DNA from: an uncultured Bacillota bacterium
GTDB lineage: Bacteria; Bacillota_I; Bacilli_A; Erysipelotrichales; Erysipelotrichaceae
Direction of reading: 5' to 3'
Length of the DNA: 17,382 nt
Assembly: GCA_937919165.1 (NCBI GenBank)
Contig: CALFPO010000078.1
Span: forward strand, 1 to 17,382
Position numbers and translations under genes: made by a program
The notes under the pieces: generated by a model
What the model was told of the DNA's origin: nothing
Seen by the model: only the letters and a program-made list of their open reading frames with translations
Database searches by the model: none
Shown here: one piece after another, positions 6,517-12,306 of the stretch
How positions within the stretch are numbered: the first letter of the stretch is position 1
Layout: every line of letters begins with the position of its first letter

Positions 6517-8087
6517 TATCCGACCATCTTCTCCATTACATGGATATCATCTTTATCGAAATCCAAGGCAACGACGCTGCCGTCCTTGACCTTGTTGGTG
6601 GTATGAATCTTATAGGTGCGTCCTTCAGTAACGAAGGTTACGTCATAATCGCCAGGTTCGATCTCCATTGGCTCGAAATTGTAACGCACATCATCGATCT
6701 CTACTGGAGTCTCGTCGTCGAGATACCAGGCATAGGCGTCAGCCCAGGTCTTGAGGTCTACCGACATGGCGATCGATTCCTTGATCTCATCTACAGACTT
6801 GTAGATATCGAAAGCCTGGATACCGATGTTCTCTTCCTTGTCCTTGTTGACGCGTGGCACAACAACCGTGACGTTGGCTGTGATCGATGTGCCCTTATCG
6901 GTCTTGAAGGTAACGGCATACTTGCCGGCTTCGCTCTTGATGTTGTATGAGACAGAGGTAATGGAAATATCCTCTTCAGTATCGGCATTCCACGCCTGAG
7001 CATTTGAACGGGCAATGATTTCCGCATCAGTGATGTCTTCTACGTCCTCGATGTCCATAGTGAAATCTGTCGCATGCATCTTCTCATTGGCATCCGCATT
7101 GAACACGTCGTTGTCTTCCATGACATGGAGAGTAACAGTCTTGGAAGCACCTTTCTTGGTCTCGACGATCACTTCGTAATGTACGCCCTTGAATAGAGTA
7201 GATATTACCTGGCCATTGAGCTTGCCGGTATTCTTCTTGACGATCTCGATGTCTTCAGGCCTGATGACGACATCGACTGGCTCATTTGGCTTGAAGTCAT
7301 AGTCTACGCATTCGAAGTCCTTGTCATCGAAGTTGACCAGATAGTCCTTCTTCATGATGCCGTCTACGATATTTGATTCGCCGATGAAGTTGGCTACATA
7401 TCTATTTGCTGGTTCATTGTATATTTCGGTAGGAGTGCCGATCTGCTCAATCGTGCCATCCTTCATGACAACGATCTTGTCAGACATGGTCAAAGCCTCT
7501 TCCTGATCGTGGGTAACGAAGATGAAGGTGATACCTACCTCTTCCTGGATCTTCTTGAGCTCATGCTGCATCTCTTTACGCAGCTTGGCATCCAAGGCAC
7601 TTAGCGGTTCATCAAGAAGCAATACATCAGGCTCATTGACCAGCGCTCTTGCAATCGCAACACGCTGCTGCTGACCGCCAGAAAGAAGCGTTACGTCCTT
7701 CTTCTGGAATCCGTCAAGGCCCACAAGCTGCAGCATCCTGTTTACCTTTGGCTCGATCAGGTCGTTTGACATCTTTTTGATCTTGAGGCCGAAGGCTACG
7801 TTGTCATAGACATTGAGATGTGGAAACAGCGCATACTTCTGGAACACTGTATTGATAGGGCGCTTATAGGCAGGTATGCCGCTGATCTCCTCGCCATTGA
7901 TGATGACTGAACCTTCATCCTGTTCAAGGAATCCGCCCAGTATCCTAAGCAAGGTCGTCTTGCCGCATCCTGATGGACCAAGCAAGGTCACAAACTCGTT
8001 TTCGTATATGTCCAGATTGATGCCTTTGAGCACCATCTGACCATCGAAGTTCTTGACGATATTTCTGAATTCAATCAGTTTTTCCAT
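6516..8087 (-). CDS. potA: Spermidine/putrescine ABC transporter ATPase PotA with an Ig-like insertion
   Basis: The ATP-hydrolysing subunit, 523 residues, against roughly 350-380 for typical PotA. The nucleotide-binding domain is intact: Walker A GPSGCGKTT (37-45), Q-loop Q83, signature LSGGQ (135-139), Walker B VLLLDE (155-160), D-loop SALD and H-loop H193. The regulatory C-terminal region starts normally (VDVVIRPEDIEIV, then LNGQVISTLFKGVHYEVIVET) and ends with the usual TOBE closing strand (VVALDFDKDDIHVM). Between these halves sit about 160-180 extra residues, mostly two similar Ig-like repeats at about 337-410 and 421-497. The reading frame is open throughout and downstream genes are coupled, so the insert looks functional. 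ATG is preceded by AAGGGGG. First gene of the operon. Confidence 0.96.
   Translation of the reverse strand: MEKLIEFRNIVKNFDGQMVLKGINLDIYENEFVTLLGPSGCGKTTLLRILGGFLEQDEGSVIINGEEISGIPAYKRPINTVFQKYALFPHLNVYDNVAFGLKIKKMSNDLIEPKVNRMLQLVGLDGFQKKDVTLLSGGQQQRVAIARALVNEPDVLLLDEPLSALDAKLRKEMQHELKKIQEEVGITFIFVTHDQEEALTMSDKIVVMKDGTIEQIGTPTEIYNEPANRYVANFIGESNIVDGIMKKDYLVNFDDKDFECVDYDFKPNEPVDVVIRPEDIEIVKKNTGKLNGQVISTLFKGVHYEVIVETKKGASKTVTLHVMEDNDVFNADANEKMHATDFTMDIEDVEDITDAEIIARSNAQAWNADTEEDISITSVSYNIKSEAGKYAVTFKTDKGTSITANVTVVVPRVNKDKEENIGIQAFDIYKSVDEIKESIAMSVDLKTWADAYAWYLDDETPVEIDDVRYNFEPMEIEPGDYDVTFVTEGRTYKIHTTNKVKDGSVVALDFDKDDIHVMEKMVG
6597..7079 (-). repeat. Two Ig-like repeats inserted into the PotA TOBE region
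   Basis: PotA residues about 337-410 and 421-497 align with each other. Each opens with an A-x-D-F/I turn, passes through a W and an acidic D-D/E-E-x stretch, then V-x-Y-N, then G-x-Y-x-VTF-x-T-(D/E)-(K)G and a closing strand. This beta-rich pattern (GKYAVTFKTDKGTS against GDYDVTFVTEGRTY) resembles bacterial Ig-like domains more often found on surface proteins. No such domain is part of the standard PotA architecture. Boundaries are by eye. Confidence 0.7.
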
Positions 8088-8117
8088 ATCTGTCTACCCC
8101 CTTAAACTCACGAGATA

Positions 8118-8148
8118 ATTATAAGGTAAATGTTTTGAAAATAAAACA
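8118..8148 (-). promoter_or_regulatory. Promoter region of potABCD with an overlapping inverted repeat
   Basis: A -10 TATAAT (8118-8123) lies 30 bases upstream of the potA ATG. The best -35 at 17 bases is the poor TTTTAT (8141-8146). An inverted repeat TGTTTT-N6-AAAACA (8131-8148) covers the -35 position and could bind a regulator, or simply reflect AT-rich sequence. Confidence 0.55.
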
Positions 8149-8172
8149 ATATTTCATCGTGTTTTTCTGCAC

Positions 8173-8201
8173 AAAAAAGCCTGCAATAATGCAGGCTTTT
8201 T
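8173..8201 (-). terminator. Intrinsic terminator of the trxA-DUF5684 operon
   Basis: Stem GCCTGCA/TGCAGGC (8179-8196) with an ATAA-type tetraloop, flanked by six A on one side and five T on the other, so it can act in both directions. It follows the DUF5684/SHOCT gene stop. Confidence 0.95.
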
Positions 8202-8224
8202 CCCTTGTTTTTCTTCCTGATTCT

Positions 8225-8737
8225 CTACAGTTTCTTGATCAGTTCTTCTCTCTTGGCAGTGAACTCTTCTTCAGTGATCAAACCCTCATTGTAGAGGTCA
8301 TTCAGAGACTTGATCTTCTTGCCGACATCGTCCATATTCTTGTCGTTTGAACCATTGGAATCAAGTTTGTCGAATACCCTATTGAGGACGTCCTTGTCAT
8401 TGTTGGCAGCAGAGCCATCGCGCCATACTACATTGTCGTCGAATGCCAGGATAGCTTCAAAGACGACTGGCAGGAAGAACATGCCCCAGCCAAATGAAGC
8501 TGGCTTGTTGAAGCCGACAGCAGTGTCCATCAATAGCTTGATGATGACATAGATGTTGTAGATAGGGATGAACAGCAGCAAGAACTTCATGCCGTTGCCG
8601 TAGACAACTTCGAATTCAACATACAGGTTATAGAAAGGGATCAAAGATTCCCAACCCTGTCTGCCCATCTTCTTGAATTTGAACCAGCCGATCACATAAG
8701 AAGCGATCAGAACAATTGTACCTAATAAGCTTTCCAT
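8225..8737 (-). CDS. DUF5684-type membrane protein with C-terminal SHOCT domain
   Basis: A 170-residue protein with two parts. The N-terminal 100 residues hold three hydrophobic segments (about 3-20, 50-72, 82-98) and the pattern GRQGWESLIPFYNLYVEFEV, which matches the DUF5684 / signal-peptidase-I-like small membrane family whose hallmark is W-x-x-(L/I)-IP-x-YN. The C-terminal 30 residues (IKSLNDLYNEGLITEEEFTAKREELIKKL) form a SHOCT motif, a short oligomerisation helix pair. A charged Asn/Asp-rich linker joins them. The ATG is behind TGGAGGAAT, 15 bases after the trxA stop, so it is in an operon with trxA. Function is unknown. A link to redox or membrane-protein quality control is only suggested by the neighbour. 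Confidence 0.8.
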   Translation of the reverse strand: MESLLGTIVLIASYVIGWFKFKKMGRQGWESLIPFYNLYVEFEVVYGNGMKFLLLFIPIYNIYVIIKLLMDTAVGFNKPASFGWGMFFLPVVFEAILAFDDNVVWRDGSAANNDKDVLNRVFDKLDSNGSNDKNMDDVGKKIKSLNDLYNEGLITEEEFTAKREELIKKL

Positions 8738-8752
8738 TTTATTCCTCCAAGG

Positions 8753-9070
8753 CTATGCAGCCATCTTAAGAGCCTCATCGATGAAGGCCTTCATCTCTTC
8801 CTTGCCGCGGTATCCGCCGATCGAATGGATGACATTTCCATCCTTCAGGATGAATACAGCCGGAATGGACATGATGCCATATTCCATCGCCAGATCCTCT
8901 TCGCTGTCGACATCGATCTTGACGAATTCGATATCAGGATATTCGCCAGACAGTTCTTCCAGCACAGGAGCCAATGCCTTGCATGGTCCGCACCAGTTAG
9001 CGAAGAAGTCAGCCAGGACTATACCGTCCTTGATGATCTCTCGATATTCTGCGGTATTAACGATTTTCAT
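8753..9070 (-). CDS. trxA: Thioredoxin
   Basis: A 105-residue cytosolic thioredoxin. The redox-active WCGPC motif is at 26-30 (ADFFANWCGPCKALAPVLEEL), the buried Asp is at 21, and the cis-Pro segment is YGIMSIPAVFILKDG. It keeps protein thiols reduced and donates electrons to reductases. The start at 9070 gives MKIVNTAEYREII behind GGAGG at good spacing; a further in-frame ATG five codons upstream lies inside that ribosome binding site. It is the first gene of a two-gene operon with the DUF5684/SHOCT membrane protein, and follows the nagB terminator. No thioredoxin reductase is nearby. Confidence 0.96.
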   Translation of the reverse strand: MKIVNTAEYREIIKDGIVLADFFANWCGPCKALAPVLEELSGEYPDIEFVKIDVDSEEDLAMEYGIMSIPAVFILKDGNVIHSIGGYRGKEEMKAFIDEALKMAA

Positions 9071-9129
9071 TTTCAATACCTCCATTACTATTCTATTATT
9101 ATTTGTCTTGTTTTGTGCAGATTATGATC

Positions 9130-9153
9130 AAAAAAGGAAGGCCTTAGCCTTCC
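9130..9153 (-). terminator. Intrinsic terminator of pduL-nagB
   Basis: Seven-pair stem GGAAGGC/GCCTTCC with a four-base loop, followed by TTTTTT, eight bases after the nagB stop. Confidence 0.95.
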
Positions 9154-9161
9154 ATATAAAA

Positions 9162-9890
9162 CTATTTGTTCAGTAATGCTGCAGCTGGCTCATCCAGGAT
9201 GACGGTAACGTTGTCATGTTTCTGGAGGATGCTGGCAGGACAAGCCTCATCAATTGGACCTTCCAGCATATCCTTGACTGCCTGTGCCTTATTGGCGCCA
9301 GTAGCGATAAGCAGGATATTCTTGGCCTTCATGATGGTGCCGATGCCTTGCGTTACAGCCTGGGTTGGAACCTTGCTGATGTCGTTGTCGAAGAAACGGC
9401 AGTTGTCTTTGATTGTTGATTCAGCCAGATCTGTCACATGCGTTCCAGAATCGAAAGCTGTTCCGGGTTCATTGAAAGCGATATGGCCATCAGAACCGAT
9501 GCCAAGCAGCTGAATGTCTACTGGACATTCATCGATCATTGCATCATATTTCTTGGCCTGACCTTCTAAATCTTCGCCTAGTCCGCTAGGAACATGAGCA
9601 TTCTCTTCTTCGATGTCGATCTCATCAAAGAGATTTCTATGCATGAAAGCATAGTAGCTCTCTGGATGAGTGATAGGAAGTCCTACATATTCATCAAGAT
9701 TGAATGACTTGATGTCCTTGTATGATGTGCCGTTTTCCTTGTGGTCTTTGACCATTCTTGAATAAAGACCTAAAGGAGTTGAACCGGTAGCCAGACCCAA
9801 CACCTTGCCTGGCTGAAGGAATTCCTTCATGACCTCAAACGCCTTGTCTGAAGCCTCCTCATAGTCCTTGGTGACGATTATCTTGAACAT
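9162..9890 (-). CDS. nagB: Glucosamine-6-phosphate deaminase
   Basis: NagB converts glucosamine-6-phosphate to fructose-6-phosphate and ammonia, feeding amino sugars from mucin, chitin or cell wall into glycolysis. It has 242 residues, the usual length for Firmicute forms that lack the E. coli C-terminal extension. The phosphate-binding loop LATGSTPLGLY (33-43), the catalytic NLDEYVGL segment (D66) and the GIGSDGHIAFNEPG motif (130-143, with D134 and H136) are intact. Its start overlaps the pduL stop as TAATG, and it ends in a strong terminator. nagA and a sugar transporter are not in the window, so the operon links the deaminase to PduL rather than to the usual nag genes. Confidence 0.97.
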   Translation of the reverse strand: MFKIIVTKDYEEASDKAFEVMKEFLQPGKVLGLATGSTPLGLYSRMVKDHKENGTSYKDIKSFNLDEYVGLPITHPESYYAFMHRNLFDEIDIEEENAHVPSGLGEDLEGQAKKYDAMIDECPVDIQLLGIGSDGHIAFNEPGTAFDSGTHVTDLAESTIKDNCRFFDNDISKVPTQAVTQGIGTIMKAKNILLIATGANKAQAVKDMLEGPIDEACPASILQKHDNVTVILDEPAAALLNK

Positions 9891-10459
9891 TACTTTACGA
9901 TCTCGCCTTCTGCACTGCCCTTGATGCCGGCTGCGTTGCCTTCATCAGTATCGATATGCATAGCCAAAGCAAAGTCATCTCTTACTCTGACTACTGTATC
10001 GCCAAATACCATGCTTCTGCATTCAGTATCAACCTTTACGCTTACGATATCGCCATTTGCGACGCCATACTTCTCAGCATCTGCTGGAGTCATATGGATA
10101 TGTCTCTTGGCAGCGATGACGCCCTTTGTCAGTTCGATCTCTCCTGCAGGACCTACAAGCTTGATGCCGTTTGTGCCTTCGATATCGCCTGATTCTCTGA
10201 TCATAGCCTCAACGCCCAATGTTCTGGCATCGGTCAAAGACAGTTCAACCTGTGCTTCCTTTCTGGTTGGTCCAAGGATAGAAGCCTTGAGTTCGCCCTT
10301 AGGTCCAACGATTGTCAGCTTCTCTTCGCTGACGAACTGGCCTGGCTGCGACAGTTCCTTCTTGACGTTGAGCTTGTAGCCCTCGCCATATAATACGCTT
10401 AGCTGCTCGTCATTAACGTGAATATGACGGGCACTGATTTCTACAATGAATTTTTCCAT
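9890..10459 (-). CDS. pduL: PduL-type phosphate acyltransferase (phosphotransacylase)
   Basis: PduL exchanges phosphate for CoA between acyl-CoA and acyl-phosphate; with acetate kinase it can replace Pta in making ATP from acetyl-CoA. At 189 residues it has the two PTAC domains. The metal and catalytic residues are visible: H12 and H14 in SARHIHV, R66 in GPTRKEAQVELSLTDAR, H120 and H122 in AKRHIHM, and H168 in MHIDTDEGNAAG. There is no N-terminal encapsulation peptide before SARHIHV, and no microcompartment shell gene is near, so it is probably the cytosolic form. The ATG is behind a purine-rich GGGGGAG. It overlaps nagB by one base. Acetyl-CoA as substrate is inferred. Confidence 0.94.
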   Translation of the reverse strand: MEKFIVEISARHIHVNDEQLSVLYGEGYKLNVKKELSQPGQFVSEEKLTIVGPKGELKASILGPTRKEAQVELSLTDARTLGVEAMIRESGDIEGTNGIKLVGPAGEIELTKGVIAAKRHIHMTPADAEKYGVANGDIVSVKVDTECRSMVFGDTVVRVRDDFALAMHIDTDEGNAAGIKGSAEGEIVK

Positions 10460-10484
10460 GAATATCTCCCCCTCTTCTTAGTTC

Positions 10485-10490
10485 ATTATA
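10485..10490 (-). promoter_or_regulatory. Likely -10 box of pduL-nagB
   Basis: TATAAT on the minus strand in the 47-base gap between smpB and pduL, 25 bases upstream of the pduL ATG. There is no clear -35 hexamer at 17 bases, and no terminator separates it from smpB, so pduL may also receive read-through. Confidence 0.45.
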
Positions 10491-10506
10491 CACCAATTGA
10501 ATGGCT

Positions 10507-10947
10507 CTACCTCTTCAATGCGGACTTGGCCGCTCTTTCCATCGAACGCTTCTTGTCGTCCTCACGCTTGTCGTAGAGGCTCTTGCCCTTAGCCAAGGCA
10601 ATCTCAAGCTTCGCTCTTCCATCGACCAGATAAAGACGTAATGGGATGCAGGTATAGCCCTGGATCTTGCATTTGGAGAATAGCTTGGAAATCTCTCTTT
10701 TATGCAAGAGCAGCTTCCTTTCCCTTTTTTCGTCATGGTTGTTGTAGGTGCCATCTTCATATTGGGAGATATTCATCTCCTTGACAAAAGCTTCGCCACC
10801 CACAAAAGAGACATATGCTTCCTTCAAGGAAACCTTGCCCTTTCTGACCGATTTTATCTCTGTGCCTGTCAAAACCATACCAGCTTCATATCTTTCTTCG
10901 ATGATATAGTCGTGAAAGGCTTTCTTGTTTACTGCAATATCTTTCAT
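10507..10947 (-). CDS. smpB: SsrA-binding protein SmpB
   Basis: SmpB binds tmRNA and delivers it to stalled ribosomes for trans-translation. The protein has 146 residues, close to the family norm. Typical blocks are AFHDYIIEERYEAGMVLTGTEIKSVRKGKVSLKEAY at the N-terminus, the NISQYEDGTYNNHDEKRERKLLLHKREI core, IPLRLYLVDGRAKLEIALAKGKSLYDKR, and a basic C-terminal tail (KKRSMERAAKSALKR) that reaches the ribosomal decoding centre. It follows secG, with a terminator-like hairpin between. Its ribosome binding site is CGGAGAC. No rnr gene lies between secG and smpB, unlike the secG-rnr-smpB order of many Firmicutes. ssrA itself is not in the window. Confidence 0.98.
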   Translation of the reverse strand: MKDIAVNKKAFHDYIIEERYEAGMVLTGTEIKSVRKGKVSLKEAYVSFVGGEAFVKEMNISQYEDGTYNNHDEKRERKLLLHKREISKLFSKCKIQGYTCIPLRLYLVDGRAKLEIALAKGKSLYDKREDDKKRSMERAAKSALKR

Positions 10948-10957
10948 GTCTCCGTCT

Positions 10958-10979
10958 AAAAAAGGAGCGTTAACTCCTT
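10958..10979 (-). terminator. Terminator-like hairpin between secG and smpB
   Basis: Stem AAGGAG/CTCCTT with a six-base loop, followed by a run of T. It begins within the secG stop codon and ends about ten bases before the smpB ATG, leaving no room for a separate smpB promoter. It may attenuate smpB expression. Confidence 0.65.
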
Positions 10980-11196
10980 ATTCTGCAATCTTGATGATGA
11001 TAACCAGCACAAAGAAAACTATGCCGAGGACCATCGTAATGATTGAAATGGCCTTTTCAGGTCCACGTTCCTTGATGTTCTGGAACAGTCCCAGATCGCC
11101 GGAACCGGTGAATGCCGATAAGCCTTCAGATTTTCCGCTCTGCAGCAAGGAAATCAATATAAGCAATACTGATACGACTAATAGTAATATTTTCAT
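10978..11196 (-). CDS. secG: Preprotein translocase subunit SecG
   Basis: SecG is the small accessory subunit of the SecYEG channel in the cytoplasmic membrane. The 72-residue protein has two hydrophobic segments (about 2-19 and 50-70) around the conserved SLLQSGKSEGLSAFTGSGDLGLF loop, with the LLQSGKSEGLS motif characteristic of Firmicute SecG. The start codon follows GAGGTGAACT. It lies 15 bases after nusG, so here SecE, NusG and SecG are made from one message, bringing two Sec subunits together. A terminator-like hairpin follows its stop. Confidence is high from motif, length and topology. Confidence 0.95.
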   Translation of the reverse strand: MKILLLVVSVLLILISLLQSGKSEGLSAFTGSGDLGLFQNIKERGPEKAISIITMVLGIVFFVLVIIIKIAE

Positions 11197-11211
11197 AGTT
11201 CACCTCATCAA

Positions 11212-11763
11212 TTAGTAGTCTGCTCTAGCCAGATCGACATAGCCGATATCGGTTGGTGTCTCTCTGCCGAACAGGATAATCAATACAGTTGCAACCTGTG
11301 TCTGGTCGTTCATCGATTCGACCTGACCTTCCATGCCTGAGAATGGTCCGGACAATATCTTGACGGTATCGCCGACTGCGAAATCGACTTCTACAACCGC
11401 ATCGCTCTGTCCGATTCTTCTCAAGATCTTCTCGATCTCGTCCTGCTTTACAGGGAAAGGCTTAGCGCCACCGCCACTTGATCCGATAAATCCGGTTACG
11501 CCTGGCGTATTTCTTACGACATACCATGCCTCATCGGTCATGACCATCTCAACAAACAGGTAGCCAGGGAAGATGTTCTTGACTACTTCCTTGGATTTCT
11601 CGTTCTTGACCTCGATCTGGGTCTCTTCCGCAACCACGATTCGAAACAGGTTCTCGGAAATGCCCATGGTCTCCAGTCTCTTCTCCAGATTGTCCTTTAC
11701 GCGGTTCTCATGTCCAGCGTAGGTGTTGACGACATACCACTCTTTCTTGTTTTCTTCAGCCAT
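11212..11763 (-). CDS. nusG: Transcription termination/antitermination protein NusG
   Basis: NusG binds RNA polymerase to modulate elongation, pausing and coupling to ribosomes. It has 183 residues. The N-terminal NGN domain (EWYVVNTYAGHENRVKDNLEKR... to about residue 110) includes the NIFPGYLFVEM strand and TPGVTGFIG loop. The C-terminal KOW domain (about 128-165) is recognisable from DTVKILSGPFSGMEGQV. The gene begins three bases after the secE stop, with a Shine-Dalgarno inside the end of secE, so the two are coupled. In most bacteria rplK and rplA follow; here secG follows instead. Confidence 0.98.
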   Translation of the reverse strand: MAEENKKEWYVVNTYAGHENRVKDNLEKRLETMGISENLFRIVVAEETQIEVKNEKSKEVVKNIFPGYLFVEMVMTDEAWYVVRNTPGVTGFIGSSGGGAKPFPVKQDEIEKILRRIGQSDAVVEVDFAVGDTVKILSGPFSGMEGQVESMNDQTQVATVLIILFGRETPTDIGYVDLARADY

Positions 11764-11764
11764 C

Positions 11765-11944
11765 TTATAGAACTCCGATTGCCTTCAGCAACAATGAAAT
11801 CAAAAATTGACACGCATAGAAGAACAGACCAAAGAAGGCGATAAAGATGATTGACTGAACAGAATTGCTCAGCAGGTCTCCCTTCTTAGGCCAGCGAATC
11901 TTAGAAATCTCTTTCTTGATAGCACTCAAATTGAACCACTTCAT
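11765..11944 (-). CDS. secE: Preprotein translocase subunit SecE
   Basis: A 59-residue minimal SecE, the essential clamp subunit of SecYEG, as in other Firmicutes with a single membrane helix. The cytoplasmic amphipathic part holds the conserved ISKIRWPKKGDLL (the (V/I)xWP segment), and the membrane helix spans about residues 30-56 (QSIIFIAFFGLFFYACQFLI...). It sits between rpmG and nusG, the classical order. AGGAGG overlaps the rpmG stop, just before its ATG. Identified from position, length and the RWPK motif. Confidence 0.95.
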   Translation of the reverse strand: MKWFNLSAIKKEISKIRWPKKGDLLSNSVQSIIFIAFFGLFFYACQFLISLLLKAIGVL

Positions 11945-11953
11945 AATGACCTC

Positions 11954-12106
11954 CTATTTTGTCTCCTTGTGAATGGTATGCCTATTGCATTTAGGGCAGT
12001 ACTTCTTCAGCTCGAGACGTTCGCTCGCATTAGCGTTTTTTGTTGTCGAATAGTTCCTTGACAAGCACTCGCTGCAGGTAAGAATTACTTTCTTTTTATC
12101 TTTCAT
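11954..12106 (-). CDS. rpmG: 50S ribosomal protein L33 (zinc-binding form)
   Basis: L33, 50 residues, a small protein of the large ribosomal subunit. Four cysteines (C11, C14, C37, C40) form two CxxC knuckles (TCSEC and CPKC), so this is the zinc-binding (C+) type rather than the cysteine-free type made in zinc shortage. The core NYSTTKNANASERLELKKYCPKC is typical. It has a strong AAAGGAGGG site. It leads rpmG-secE-nusG-secG and is only nine bases upstream of secE. The transcript leader carries a small hairpin (see 12129-12150). The order sigH-rpmG-secE-nusG matches B. subtilis. Confidence 0.96.
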   Translation of the reverse strand: MKDKKKVILTCSECLSRNYSTTKNANASERLELKKYCPKCNRHTIHKETK

Positions 12107-12128
12107 GTAATCCCTCCTTTTTGGTAAA

Positions 12129-12150
12129 TAAAAAGTTATCTCTGATAACT
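12129..12150 (-). promoter_or_regulatory. Hairpin with U-run in the rpmG leader
   Basis: Seven-pair stem AGTTATC/GATAACT with an AGA loop, then TTTTTATTT, between the predicted transcription start (about 12150) and the rpmG ribosome binding site. It resembles a weak intrinsic terminator or a 5'-end stabilising hairpin. It would be the very 5' end of the message. Confidence 0.5.
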
Positions 12151-12156
12151 ACTTTT

Positions 12157-12184
12157 ATCTTATCAAATTGCCTTCCAAAGTCAA
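12157..12184 (-). promoter_or_regulatory. Promoter of rpmG-secE-nusG-secG
   Basis: -35 TTGACT (12179-12184), 16-base spacer, -10 TAAGAT (12157-12162), read on the minus strand. It is the best sigma-A-like promoter in this part of the window, directly after the sigma gene's terminator. Confidence 0.75.
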
Positions 12185-12187
12185 TAG

Positions 12188-12247
12188 AAAAAGCAGGGGA
12201 CCGCATCGTTCTGCACATCCAACATCTGTCTGCCGGAATCGCCTGCT
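12188..12247 (-). terminator. Terminator (long-range stem) after the sigma factor gene
   Basis: Arms AGCAGG (12242-12247) and CCTGCT (12192-12197) pair, with an inner CCG/CGG, and are followed by TTTTTC. The enclosed loop is long (about 40 bases) and may fold further. A small hairpin ACGCT/AGCGT (12248-12265) precedes it. Together they fill most of the gap between the sigma gene and the rpmG promoter. Confidence 0.55.
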
Positions 12248-12306
12248 ACGCTTTTGTTATAGCGTGTTCCAAACTACGACTTTGTTTCTTCATTCATATG
12301 AATCTG

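Noticed and set aside
6028..6606. A 192-codon plus-strand open frame opposite potB/potA.
   Set aside because: It is antisense to well-supported permease and ATPase genes, has no ribosome site and reads as low-complexity charged sequence.
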